Origin: Porcincola intestinalis
Lineage (GTDB): Bacteria > Bacillota > Clostridia > Lachnospirales > Lachnospiraceae
Direction of reading: 5' to 3'
Length of the DNA: 64,000 nt
Assembly (NCBI RefSeq): GCF_009696445.1
Contig: NZ_VULZ01000003.1
Location: 1-64,000, forward strand
How positions within the stretch are numbered: position 1 is the stretch's first letter; each line of letters opens with the position of its first letter. The position numbers and the translations under genes are program-made. A model generated the notes under the pieces. It worked only from the letters and a program-made list of their open reading frames with translations. It was not told the origin of the DNA and did not search any database. Below are positions 45,706 through 54,253 of the stretch, in pieces.

Positions 45706-47064
45706 TTACAGATAATCCTTCGGATTGTACGAAGTCTCATTCAAGGAGCCCCAGAGCCTGCATGCCTGCTCCATCGAGAACGCGTTGATCTTCTCTTCGT
45801 CGATCCCGACAAATGCGCGGTCCTTGTAGAGCACCTTCCCGTTGATGATGGTCGTACGACAGTTGTGACCGTTCATGCCGAACAGCAGATGGCCATCGAT
45901 GTTCTCATTTGAGATCGGGGTAAATGGATCATAGTCCATGACAATGACGTCTGCGGCTGCTCCTGCCTTCAGAATGCCGACCGGCTTCTTGAAATACCTG
46001 CCTGCAATCTCCCGGTTGTTCTCAAAGAGCATCTTCATGTCCTCGCCCCAGGCAACATTCGGCATCTCCGCGTTGTGCCGCTGGATGATCAGGAAAACCT
46101 TCAGGGACTCGAGCATATCGTGCGTGTAAGCGTCTGTCCCCATACCCACAAGGATGCCCTTCTTCATCATCTGAAGAACCGGCGCGCAGCCGACTGCGTT
46201 GCCCATGTTTGATTCCGGATTGTTGACGACCATCGTCCCGGTCTCCCGGATGATGTCCATCTCGCTGCCGCTCAGGTGGATGCAGTGTCCAAGCAGCGTC
46301 TTTTTTCCGAGGATATTGTTGTTCAGAAGCCGCTCAACCGGCCTCGTGCCGTAGTTCTGGAGGCTGTCCCAGACATCGTTCATGCCCTCCGCCACATGGA
46401 TGTGGAAACCGGTCCGGCCGTCGTTGGCCTCCACCATCTTTTCAAACGTCTTATCAGATATGGTAAACAGCGCGTGGCCGCCGAACATTGCCTTGATCAT
46501 GTCACTGTTTTCCTTCTCACACCATGTGAGGAAGTCGGCGTTTTCCTGGATGCTCTGAAGGCACTTTTCCTCCCCATCTCGCTCCGAAACCTCATAGCAG
46601 AGGCAGGCGCGCATGCCGAGCTTCTTTGCGACATCCTTGATCGCAAACAAAGAACCCGGAATTTCACAGAAGGATGCATGGTGATCGAAGATCGTCGTCA
46701 CACCGTCCCGGATGCACTCGAGGATCGTCACATAGGCGCTCGCCCTTGTCAGATCAAGATCCAGCTTCCGGTCAATCGCCCACCACATGCCATCGAGGAT
46801 CTCATAGAAGTTCGTCGGATTGTAGCCCTTGACTGACAGCCCTCTTGCAAGCCCCGAGTAGATATGGGTATGGGCATTGATAAAGCCCGGCATGATGAGA
46901 CCGCCCTTTGCATCGATGGTCTCCGCCTTCGGATACTTTTTCTCCAGATCCTGGCAGGCTCCGACTTCCAGAATCTGCTCCCCGTCTATCACGACCGCAC
47001 CGTCCTTATAGTACGGATGCGCTGCGTCCCTGGTAATCACACGGCCATTCTTGACAATCAGCAT
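45706..47064 (-). CDS. ssnA: SsnA-type amidohydrolase
   Basis: The start is ATG 47064 (MLIVKNGRVITRDAAHPY), preceded by AAAGGAGGAAGGG; the in-frame upstream codons run into the promoter region. The 452-residue protein is a TIM-barrel amidohydrolase with PGFINAHTHIYSGLA near residue 60, HIHVAEG and HCIHLSGSE in the core, and VGMGTDAYTHDM supplying the metal Asp. It is related to chlorohydrolases and guanine deaminases. SsnA is a steady member of the ygeWXY-ygfK-hyuA-xdhD group and is thought to hydrolyse a cyclic purine breakdown product. It is the first gene of the left-going unit, divergent from the YheO-family regulator. Confidence 0.92.
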   Translation of the reverse strand: MLIVKNGRVITRDAAHPYYKDGAVVIDGEQILEVGACQDLEKKYPKAETIDAKGGLIMPGFINAHTHIYSGLARGLSVKGYNPTNFYEILDGMWWAIDRKLDLDLTRASAYVTILECIRDGVTTIFDHHASFCEIPGSLFAIKDVAKKLGMRACLCYEVSERDGEEKCLQSIQENADFLTWCEKENSDMIKAMFGGHALFTISDKTFEKMVEANDGRTGFHIHVAEGMNDVWDSLQNYGTRPVERLLNNNILGKKTLLGHCIHLSGSEMDIIRETGTMVVNNPESNMGNAVGCAPVLQMMKKGILVGMGTDAYTHDMLESLKVFLIIQRHNAEMPNVAWGEDMKMLFENNREIAGRYFKKPVGILKAGAAADVIVMDYDPFTPISNENIDGHLLFGMNGHNCRTTIINGKVLYKDRAFVGIDEEKINAFSMEQACRLWGSLNETSYNPKDYL

Positions 47065-47149
47065 CGTCCCTTCCTCCTTTTCATCTTCAAATTCGGTGTG
47101 CTGCTGCAACGATTTCATCTATGATTGAAAAAACATTCTGTCTGCCTTA

Positions 47150-47173
47150 CAATAAATCCGATCTTGTTTATTG
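47150..47173. promoter_or_regulatory. Candidate operator between ssnA and the divergent regulator
   Basis: CAATAAA (47150-47156) and TTTATTG (47167-47173) form a perfect 7-bp inverted repeat with a 10-base spacer, near the middle of the 159-base divergent intergenic region. No strong promoter consensus is seen on either side. A small hairpin (47191-47209) lies in the regulator leader. Confidence 0.45.
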
Positions 47174-47223
47174 AATTTGAGCCTGCAACCGCCGCCCGTA
47201 TTCGGCGGCAGAATGGAGCTTAT

Positions 47224-47871
47224 ATGAGTCAGTCTTACAATTTTGACAACTGGAAACGCCTCGTCAAAGCGCTTGCCATGCAGTACGGATCCATGTGTGA
47301 GGTCGTTCTGCACGACCTGACCGGCGGCGACCCCAGCCACACCATCATCGCTATCGAGAACGGCCAGATCTCCGGACGCAAGGTCGGTGACGGCTCCTCC
47401 CTGATTGCAGCGGAGGCGATGGAAGAACTAAACAAAGTACACGAGGACCGTCTCTCCTATCTGACCAGAACCCACGATGGAAAGATTCTGAAATCGACCA
47501 GCCTCTTCATCCGTGATGACGGCGGCCGCATCGTCGGAATTCTCGGTCTCAATACCGACCTGTCCCTCTCTCTTGCTGCAGAGAACGCGCTCCATTCCTT
47601 TAACACCAGCGCTGACCGGGAGTCAGAGCCTCAGCAAATCACCACGAATGTCTCTGATCTGCTTGACACGCTGATCCAGGAAAGTATCCGGATTGCCGGC
47701 AAACCGGCTGCCCTTATGGACAAGACGGATAAGATCCGTGCCATCCGCTTCCTCAACGACAGCGGCGCTTTTCTGGTTACCAAGTCCGGTCCGAAGATCT
47801 GCCAGGTCTTCAACATCTCCAAATACACGCTGTACAGTTACCTCGACGAAGCCAAACAGCAGACCGACTGA
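47224..47871 (+). CDS. YheO-family (PAS-like plus HTH) transcriptional regulator
   Basis: The start is ATG 47224 (MSQSYNFDNWKRLVKAL), six bases after GGAG; the longer reading frame upstream crosses the divergent promoter region. The 215-residue protein has an N-terminal YheO/PAS-like sensor domain (about 1-125, with MCEVVLHDL and GLNTDLSLS). The C-terminal HTH of the DauR type (about 155-215) ends in VFNISKYTLYSYLDEA. It is transcribed divergently from ssnA and is the only regulator in the cluster, so it most likely controls it in response to a purine or amino-acid metabolite. The ligand is not known. Confidence 0.88.
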   Translation: MSQSYNFDNWKRLVKALAMQYGSMCEVVLHDLTGGDPSHTIIAIENGQISGRKVGDGSSLIAAEAMEELNKVHEDRLSYLTRTHDGKILKSTSLFIRDDGGRIVGILGLNTDLSLSLAAENALHSFNTSADRESEPQQITTNVSDLLDTLIQESIRIAGKPAALMDKTDKIRAIRFLNDSGAFLVTKSGPKICQVFNISKYTLYSYLDEAKQQTD

Positions 47872-48026
47872 CTTTTGTTGATATTGCTGACTTGATTATA
47901 CATCTTTCGGCACATGATTGGTATAGCCAGCGTGCAAAATCTGAAATATTTTTTGGGTGCATTCCGATTTGTCTGCTCTCCGTCATCTCGTGCTCCGCAC
48001 TCACTGATGAGCGGTCGCCTTCAAAA

Positions 48027-48064
48027 AAGGAGCTGTGCAGCATCAATCCGCTGCACAGCCCCTT
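48027..48064 (-). terminator. Terminator after luxS
   Basis: AAGGAGCTGTGCAG (48027-48040) pairs with CTGCACAGCCCCTT (48051-48064) with one mismatch, and TTTTTT follows on the minus strand. The regulator gene from the left converges here. Confidence 0.8.
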
Positions 48065-48076
48065 TGCTATGTTTCT

Positions 48077-48556
48077 TCACGCACCTTCCGTACTCAGAAA
48101 ATACTGATACCGCATATCTTCCGGTTTCAGCTTTTCCAGCACCTCAAGGTATTCCGCCGCATCCTTTCTGCAGGCCTGAAGATCATGGTCCAGATAATTC
48201 CCGCACTCCTCAATCTTTGCCCCAGGTATCTCTCCCTCAAAATCCCGCATGAAGCGGAAGGAGTTCACGATACAGTCCAGTACCTCCGCGTCCGTCAGTC
48301 CTCTCGTCAGAAAGTACATCCCGGTCCGGCAGCCCATCGGTCCGACATAGATCACACCGTCCTTGTACTTGCTGTTGCGCGCATAGGTTGCAAACAGGTG
48401 CTCCATCGTGTGGATGGAACCGTTCGACAGATAGCTGCCGTGGTTGGGCTCCTTCATCCGCACGTCCCAGGTTCTGACATCGCCGTCTTCCCTGGAGAGA
48501 TAGACCCCCCTCTTCAGTTTTGTATGATCCACACAGAAGCTCTGAATCTGCTTCAT
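48077..48556 (-). CDS. luxS: S-ribosylhomocysteine lyase (AI-2 synthase)
   Basis: The 159-residue protein has the LuxS metal ligands His49 and His53 (HTMEH) and Cys118 (EECGNY), and the catalytic Cys76 (GPMGCRTG). It cleaves S-ribosylhomocysteine to homocysteine and DPD, the precursor of autoinducer AI-2, in the activated methyl cycle. Its ATG overlaps the stop codon of the glgB homologue as ATGA, so the two are translationally coupled, an unusual pairing. The usual partners of the methyl cycle, such as mtnN, are not in the window. A strong terminator follows. Confidence 0.95.
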   Translation of the reverse strand: MKQIQSFCVDHTKLKRGVYLSREDGDVRTWDVRMKEPNHGSYLSNGSIHTMEHLFATYARNSKYKDGVIYVGPMGCRTGMYFLTRGLTDAEVLDCIVNSFRFMRDFEGEIPGAKIEECGNYLDHDLQACRKDAAEYLEVLEKLKPEDMRYQYFLSTEGA

Positions 48557-51063
48557 TCCTTCTCCTCCTTGAGGCCTTTCTCCGCAGCCCTTCTTTTGCC
48601 GGCAGTCGTCCTGCGTCCCGGTCTCGCTCCCGCAGCCTTTGCCTGCGGCTTTTTTTCTGTCTTCGGTTCTGCCGCCTTCGCCTCTTCAGCCTGCGGTTTT
48701 TGTTCTGCCTTTGGTTCTTCCGCCTTTGCCTCTTCAGCCTGCGGCTTTGGTTTTTGTTCTGCCTTCGGTTCTGCAGTTTTTTCCTCGGCGGCCTTCTTCG
48801 CTGTCCGTCTCTTCCTCACGGCTGCCTTCGCCTGCTCGTTTCCGGAAGCTTTCTTCTCCACCTTCGTACAGGAGAAGATACTGATTCCCATCGGGGGCAC
48901 CAGCACACGGATGGAATCCGGCAGCTCATCGCACTCTTCCTCCTTCGAGCTCTTCGCCCGCGGATTAACATTGCCGTCCCCTCCGAATGCGATGTCATCG
49001 GAATTGAAAATTTCCTTGTACTTTCCGGCAAACGGAACGCCGATCTTATGGTCTTCGTATGCGAGTGCTGAGAAGTTCACCACGCAGAGAAGCGTCTCCT
49101 CCTCTTTCTCCGACTTGCGCAGAAAGACCAGCATATTCTCATTCGCGGAGATGTTGTTGATCCACTCAAAGCCCTCCGGACTGTAATCCAAACTGTAGAG
49201 TGCCGGATGGCTACGGTACAGATCAAGGAGCGCTGCTATATAGCCCTGGAACTGAACGTTCTCCTCATGGTCAAGGGCACTCCAGTCTACCCCCGTCTTT
49301 TCAGACAGTGGCATCTTCTGGCCAATATCGTTTCCCATCGCCAGAAGCTTCTTTCCCGGATGCAGGAACATATATCCGTAGCAGGCTCTGAGATTCGCAA
49401 ACTTTGAGCGCTTGCGCCCCGGCACCTTCGAGTACATGGAACCATACTTCTCGTTCACATCCTCGTAGGACAGTGCCAGCATGAACTGCTCCGAGTAATT
49501 GTAAACCATACTGAAGATCAGCTGCTGATGGTGAGGTCCTCTGAAAATCGGATCGAGCTGAATATACTCAATCAAGGCATCTCTGAAGCCGCGGTTCCAC
49601 TTATAGTCCAGTCCAAGCCCGCCCTCGGAAACTGTTCCGGTCTCCTGCGGCCAGTCGGATGCATCCTCAGCCACGAGAATCGTCCCCGGACATTCTTTCT
49701 TCGTCACCGTGCTCAGCGTGCGGAGAAATGACACAGCCTCCAGGTTCTCATTCCCTCCATATATGTTCGGCACCCACTCACCGTATGTCTTTCCATAGTC
49801 CAGGTACAGCAGTTTGGACAGATCCGCCAGCTGCAGACCGTCAATGTGGTATTCCTTCAGCCAGAAAACAGCACTGGCGATCAGGAAATTGCGAACCTGC
49901 GGACTTTTGAGATTGAAGTACAAGCTCCCATCCGGCTTGTAGAGCGACTGCCTCGGATCGTCCGACTCATAGAGCCCCGTGCCGTCGAACCCGCTCAGTC
50001 CGTTCAGGTCTCTGCTGAAATGAGAGGGGTCCCAGTCGAGAATCACGCCGATCCCCTTCTGATGAAGTGTATCGATAAAGTACCGGAAGTCCTCGCTGCT
50101 CCCATAACGGGAGGTCGGTGCAAAGAACGCTTCCGGCCTCGTACCCATCGTCTCATCCTCGGAATATTCAAGAAGCGGGAACAGCTCAACGGTTGTGTAC
50201 CCCATCTTTGCGACATAAGTGGACAGATCCTCTGCAAGCTCCCTGTATCCAGGAACATGACCTTCCCCGTCCGGGACCCGGAAGGTTGCCAGGCTGACCT
50301 GATAGACCGAGACCGGCTGCGCTTTTGAATCCGAACCCGTTCTCGCCTCCATCCACGCATGGTCTCCCCACTCGTAAGCAGAAAGATCCTTTACAATCGA
50401 AGCTGTATTCGGACGAAGCTCAGACTGGAAGCTGAACGGATCGCTCTTCAGATACGTCAGGCCATGCTTTGCCTTGATCTCATATTTGTACAGTGCTCCG
50501 GATGTCAGACCCGGAACAAACAATTCAAAAATGCCATAGTCCTTCAGCCGTCTCATCGGGAGCCGTCTTCCGTCCCATAGATTGAAATCCCCGACAACGG
50601 AGACGCGGACAGCGTGAGGCGCCCAGACTGCAAAATACACACCGTCTGTCCCGTTCACGGTCATAGGATGCGCGCCGAGATACCGGTACAGCTCCCAGCA
50701 GTTGCCAGCTGCGAACTTTTTCAGAACGGATTCCGGAATCTGGGGCTCGAAATTATAGGGATCCGCGAAGGAATGCGTGCTCCCGTCTGTAAACTCTACC
50801 TCAAGTGTATAATCCGGTATTCTCTTCCCTGGCAGAAGAACGGCGAAAAATCCCGACTCGTCCTCCATGTCCATCGGATAGCTGCTGTCTGTGGAAGCCA
50901 CATGAACCGTCACAGACTTCGCTGTCGGACAATACGTCTGAACCAGAATGCCCTCTTCCGTCTTCGTCGCGCCGAGAAAACTGTGGGGATCATCCTCCTC
51001 GGAATAGACAAGTCCTTCGATCCGGGCCCAGTCCATCTCATCGTAGAGCTTTTCATTCATCAT
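48553..51063 (-). CDS. glgB: GlgB-like GH13 branching enzyme homologue with altered catalytic residues and a Lys/Ala/Glu tail
   Basis: The start is ATG 51063 after GGGAGGAG; an upstream TTG in frame is part of the ribosome site. The 836-residue protein has the GlgB layout: CBM48-like N-terminal domains, a GH13 barrel (about 270-620) and a C-terminal beta domain (to about 745). An 85-residue Ala/Lys/Glu/Pro-rich repeat tail (PKAEQKPQAEEAKA) ends in basic residues. Family motif DGLRVDAVAS reads DGLQLADLSK, putting Ala413 at the nucleophile position. LSHDEVVHG reads LSYEDVNEK (Tyr533, Glu534). VILDWVPAHF reads VILDWDPSHF. Glu466 (VAEDASDWP) is kept. Branching activity is therefore doubtful; a glucan-binding or regulatory role is possible. 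luxS overlaps its stop. Confidence 0.88.
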   Translation of the reverse strand: MMNEKLYDEMDWARIEGLVYSEEDDPHSFLGATKTEEGILVQTYCPTAKSVTVHVASTDSSYPMDMEDESGFFAVLLPGKRIPDYTLEVEFTDGSTHSFADPYNFEPQIPESVLKKFAAGNCWELYRYLGAHPMTVNGTDGVYFAVWAPHAVRVSVVGDFNLWDGRRLPMRRLKDYGIFELFVPGLTSGALYKYEIKAKHGLTYLKSDPFSFQSELRPNTASIVKDLSAYEWGDHAWMEARTGSDSKAQPVSVYQVSLATFRVPDGEGHVPGYRELAEDLSTYVAKMGYTTVELFPLLEYSEDETMGTRPEAFFAPTSRYGSSEDFRYFIDTLHQKGIGVILDWDPSHFSRDLNGLSGFDGTGLYESDDPRQSLYKPDGSLYFNLKSPQVRNFLIASAVFWLKEYHIDGLQLADLSKLLYLDYGKTYGEWVPNIYGGNENLEAVSFLRTLSTVTKKECPGTILVAEDASDWPQETGTVSEGGLGLDYKWNRGFRDALIEYIQLDPIFRGPHHQQLIFSMVYNYSEQFMLALSYEDVNEKYGSMYSKVPGRKRSKFANLRACYGYMFLHPGKKLLAMGNDIGQKMPLSEKTGVDWSALDHEENVQFQGYIAALLDLYRSHPALYSLDYSPEGFEWINNISANENMLVFLRKSEKEEETLLCVVNFSALAYEDHKIGVPFAGKYKEIFNSDDIAFGGDGNVNPRAKSSKEEECDELPDSIRVLVPPMGISIFSCTKVEKKASGNEQAKAAVRKRRTAKKAAEEKTAEPKAEQKPKPQAEEAKAEEPKAEQKPQAEEAKAAEPKTEKKPQAKAAGARPGRRTTAGKRRAAEKGLKEEKE

Positions 51064-51099
51064 GAGTTCTCCTCCCAAATCTGAATTGCCAACAAAGAC

Positions 51100-51128
51100 A
51101 TTCTATCATTCATGGTCGGTTCCGACAA
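51100..51128 (-). promoter_or_regulatory. Promoter of glgB-luxS
   Basis: TTGTCG (51123-51128) and TAGAAT (51100-51105) are spaced by 17 bases on the minus strand, 36 bases upstream of the start codon. Confidence 0.55.
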
Positions 51129-51243
51129 GTATGACAGCAGATTTGGCATCTTCATCAGACATTCTGACGAATTACCAGACTGTCGGTCTCCGCAAAGAAG
51201 TTCTGTAAATTCTATTATTCAACCGCGCTTCGAATCTATGCCC

Positions 51244-51270
51244 TCCCGGCTGCGGCATACTGAGCCGGGA
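51244..51270 (-). terminator. Possible terminator after serA
   Basis: TCCCGGCT (51244-51251) pairs with AGCCGGGA (51263-51270), 12 bases past the serA stop. No T run follows on the minus strand, so it is weak as an intrinsic terminator. Confidence 0.4.
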
Positions 51271-51281
51271 ATCTATCCGTG

Positions 51282-52439
51282 TCAGCGTATGACTCTGACT
51301 CGGATGACGCCGTCGATGGCCGACAGCTGCCGCCCGGTCTCCTCCTCAAGGTCCGCATCGATGTCAACCAGCGTGTAGGCATATTCGCCACGGCTGGTAT
51401 TGGACATGCCTGCCACGTTCGTGAAGGACAGCACCTGTGTGATCTGGCTGATCATCTGCGGAATATTCTTATGATAGATGGCAATCCTGTGCTTTGCCTT
51501 GCAGACGCCCATGCTGCAGGCCGGATAGTTGACAGAATGCGTGATATTGCCATTCTCAAGGAAATCTGTCAGCTCGACAACTGCCATCTTCGCGCAGTTC
51601 TCCTCCGCTTCCTCCGTGGAGGCGCCCAGATGCGGCGTTGCGATGACACCCTCTTTCCCGGCTGTCTTCTGATTCGGGAAGTCTGTGACATAGCGGAACA
51701 CCTTTCCCTCCCCGACGGCCCTGAGCATCGCATCCTCATCGACAAGAAGGTCCCTTGCAAAATTCAGGAAGACAACTCCCTCCTTCATCTTCGAAATTGC
51801 ATCCGCGTTGACCATTTCCCGTGTAGAATCCAGAAGCGGCACATGAATCGTGATGAAATCGCAGTTCTCGTAGATCTCATCGACATTCTTCGTGTTCCGG
51901 ACCTGCCTGCTGATGTTCCAGGCAGCCGTCGTGGAAAGATACGGGTCATACCCGTACACATCCATGCCGAGCTCCACCGCTGCATTTGCCACCATACATC
52001 CGATGGCGCCCAGACCGATGACGCCGAGCTTCTTCCCAAAGAGCTCGTGGCCGACGAACGCTTTCTTGGCCTTCTCCATATCCTTGGAGATGTTCGCGTC
52101 AGATTCATTATCGAGTACCCATCGAATGCCCTGGCTCATGTTGCGTGCGGCGTTCAGCATGCCCGCCAGCACCAGCTCCTTGACACTGTTGGCATTGGCA
52201 CCCGGTGTATTGAAGACTACGACGCCCTGCTTTGCATATTTCTCGAGCGGGATATTGTTGACACCTGCCCCGGCACGGGCGACAGCCAGCGTCCTGTCTG
52301 AAAGCTCGATCTCCGCCATCTTCGCACTGCGGACCAGGATCGCGTCCGCTTCCTGAAGATCCTCCGTCCGCTGATAGTCATCTGAAAACTGGTCTGTCCC
52401 CTTCGGGCTGATCGCATTCAGGCAGGCATACTTGTACAT
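51282..52439 (-). CDS. serA: D-3-phosphoglycerate dehydrogenase with ACT domain
   Basis: The 385-residue protein has the 2-hydroxyacid dehydrogenase fold: NAD site GVIGLGAIGCMVAN, VFLNFARDLLVDED carrying the substrate Arg, and the catalytic His in ATPHLGASTEEAEEN. A C-terminal ACT domain fills about residues 315-385 and is the likely serine feedback site. It makes 3-phosphohydroxypyruvate, the first step of serine synthesis. serC lies 10 kb to the right rather than adjacent. serA follows the ilvB gene by about 125 bases on the same strand and may be partly cotranscribed with it. Confidence 0.93.
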   Translation of the reverse strand: MYKYACLNAISPKGTDQFSDDYQRTEDLQEADAILVRSAKMAEIELSDRTLAVARAGAGVNNIPLEKYAKQGVVVFNTPGANANSVKELVLAGMLNAARNMSQGIRWVLDNESDANISKDMEKAKKAFVGHELFGKKLGVIGLGAIGCMVANAAVELGMDVYGYDPYLSTTAAWNISRQVRNTKNVDEIYENCDFITIHVPLLDSTREMVNADAISKMKEGVVFLNFARDLLVDEDAMLRAVGEGKVFRYVTDFPNQKTAGKEGVIATPHLGASTEEAEENCAKMAVVELTDFLENGNITHSVNYPACSMGVCKAKHRIAIYHKNIPQMISQITQVLSFTNVAGMSNTSRGEYAYTLVDIDADLEEETGRQLSAIDGVIRVRVIR

Positions 52440-52524
52440 GATTTCATTTCCCCCTCTTTTTGTTTCCTAAGCCGGTTGATCGCGGTACTGTACCGCAAGT
52501 CTTGCTTCTGGTTGCTCTATGACA

Positions 52525-52558
52525 AGCCGCGCCGACCTTCAACGGCCAGCGCGGCTTT
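52525..52558 (-). other. Hairpin between ilvB and serA
   Basis: AAGCCGCGC (52525-52533) pairs with GCGCGGCTT (52550-52558) just past the ilvB stop. There is no T run, so it may be a weak terminator or mRNA end-stabiliser. Confidence 0.4.
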
Positions 52559-52564
52559 GATTCG

Positions 52565-54253
52565 CTACTGGATCTTGTCCTTCTTCATGTCATCCTGGTC
52601 AAAGACCTCCGAGATCGCCTTCCCGGCGGGAACCATCGGATAGACATTATCATTCTCCTCGATCACGCAGTCGATGACGCAGGGCTTCCCGGATCTGACT
52701 GCCTCAAGAAATGCAGGTGCAAACTCCTCCCGCTTTGTGACCCTGAAGCCCAGACAGCCGAGTGCCTCCGCAACCTTCACATAGTCCACGCTGTCGCGCA
52801 GAATGGTCTGCGAATAATGCTCCTTGTAGAAAAGCTGCTGCCACTGATGCACCATGCCCAGCACGTGATTGTTCATGATGACCTCGATGACCGGAATATT
52901 CGCCCGCGATGCGGTCGCCAGCTCATTCAGATTCATGCGGAAGCAGCCATCCCCGGCGACATTGACCACCGTCTTGTCCGGCATCGCGCACTTGACGCCG
53001 AGGGACGCTCCCAGTCCGTATCCCATCGTGCCGAGTCCGCCAGAGGTGAAGAGCTGATGCGGCTCCTTGTAATGGAAGTACTGCGCCGCCCACATCTGAT
53101 TCTGTCCGACCTCCGTGACAATGCGAGCGTCGTCCTCCGTCAGCTTCTCAATCTGCTGCATGATGAACGGACCGGTCAGGCGATCCTCATCGTAATGGAG
53201 CGGAAATTTCGCCGCAAGCTCCTCACAGTGGCGGATCCATTCCTTATGATCCGCCTTTTGGATCAGCGGGTTGAGCCGGATCAGAATCTCCCGCACATCT
53301 CCGATCACACAGGCATCGACTTTGATGTTCTTGTTAACCTCCGCCGGATCGATATCAAGCTGGACGATCTTCGCATTCTTTGCAAACAGCTTCGGATTGC
53401 CGATAACGCGGTCCGAGAACCGGGTTCCGATCGCGAGCAGAAGGTCGCAGTCGGAGACCGCCATGTTTGAAGCCTTCGTCCCGTGCATGCCAAGCATGCC
53501 AAGATAGAGCGGGTCGTTGCCGTTGAAGGCGCCCTTCCCCATCAGCGTATCGGCGACGGGTGCCTGGAGCCTGCACACAAGTTCCTTCAGCTCCTTCTGC
53601 GCATCGGAAATGACAGCGCCGCCGCCGACGAAGATCACGGGCTTTTTGGCAGCGTTAATCAGATCTGCTGCGGCCTTCAGATCTTCCTCATGGATTGTAC
53701 TGATCCTTGGGACGACCGGCTGGCTTTTCTTCGGCGTAAATTCACACTCCTCTGCTGTCGCGTTCTTCGTGATATCCACCAGAACCGGACCCGGACGGCC
53801 ATCCTTCGCGATAAAGAAGGCCCTCCGGATTGTCTTCGCCAGATCTCGCACATCCTTCACGATGAAATTGTGCTTTGTGATCGGCATCGTGATGCCCTGG
53901 ATATCGATCTCCTGGAAGGAATCCTTGCCAAGGAGATTGATGCCGACATTGCAGGTGATCGCAACGACAGGGACAGAATCCATGTAGGCTGTCGCAATGC
54001 CCGTGACAAGATTTGTGGCGCCGGGTCCTGATGTCGCAAAGCAGACACCAACCTTCCCGCTCGCCCTCGCATATCCGTCCGCCGCGTGAGCGGCTCCCTG
54101 CTCATGCGAGGTCAGGATATGGCGGATCTCGTCTGTATGCCGGTAAAGTTCGTCGTAGACATTCAGAATCGCTCCGCCGGGATACCCGAAAACGGTATCC
54201 ACGCCCTGCTCCTTCAGGCATTCAATCAGGATCTGGGAACCGTTCAGTTTCAT
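52565..54253 (-). CDS. ilvB: Acetolactate synthase large subunit
   Basis: The 562-residue TPP enzyme has [14 protein letters not shown] near the N-terminus and the catalytic glutamate in [18 protein letters not shown]. It also has the AHAS-type FAD/quinone-like middle region ([14 protein letters not shown]) and the TPP-Mg site [15 protein letters not shown]-like stretch ([13 protein letters not shown]). It condenses pyruvate with pyruvate or 2-ketobutyrate to start valine, leucine and isoleucine synthesis. Its ATG overlaps the ilvD stop as ATGA, so the pair is coupled. No small regulatory subunit (ilvN/ilvH) is seen in the window. Confidence 0.94.
   Translation of the reverse strand: MKLNGSQILIECLKEQGVDTVFGYPGGAILNVYDELYRHTDEIRHILTSHEQGAAHAADGYARASGKVGVCFATSGPGATNLVTGIATAYMDSVPVVAITCNVGINLLGKDSFQEIDIQGITMPITKHNFIVKDVRDLAKTIRRAFFIAKDGRPGPVLVDITKNATAEECEFTPKKSQPVVPRISTIHEEDLKAAADLINAAKKPVIFVGGGAVISDAQKELKELVCRLQAPVADTLMGKGAFNGNDPLYLGMLGMHGTKASNMAVSDCDLLLAIGTRFSDRVIGNPKLFAKNAKIVQLDIDPAEVNKNIKVDACVIGDVREILIRLNPLIQKADHKEWIRHCEELAAKFPLHYDEDRLTGPFIMQQIEKLTEDDARIVTEVGQNQMWAAQYFHYKEPHQLFTSGGLGTMGYGLGASLGVKCAMPDKTVVNVAGDGCFRMNLNELATASRANIPVIEVIMNNHVLGMVHQWQQLFYKEHYSQTILRDSVDYVKVAEALGCLGFRVTKREEFAPAFLEAVRSGKPCVIDCVIEENDNVYPMVPAGKAISEVFDQDDMKKDKIQ

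Noticed and set aside
47125-47223. Longer N-terminus for the YheO-family regulator
   Set aside because: The added residues do not resemble the family, cross the candidate operator and lack a ribosome site, while ATG 47224 has GGAG at good spacing.
52525-52558. Intrinsic terminator between ilvB and serA
   Set aside because: The stem is strong but no T run follows on the minus strand; kept only as a hairpin.
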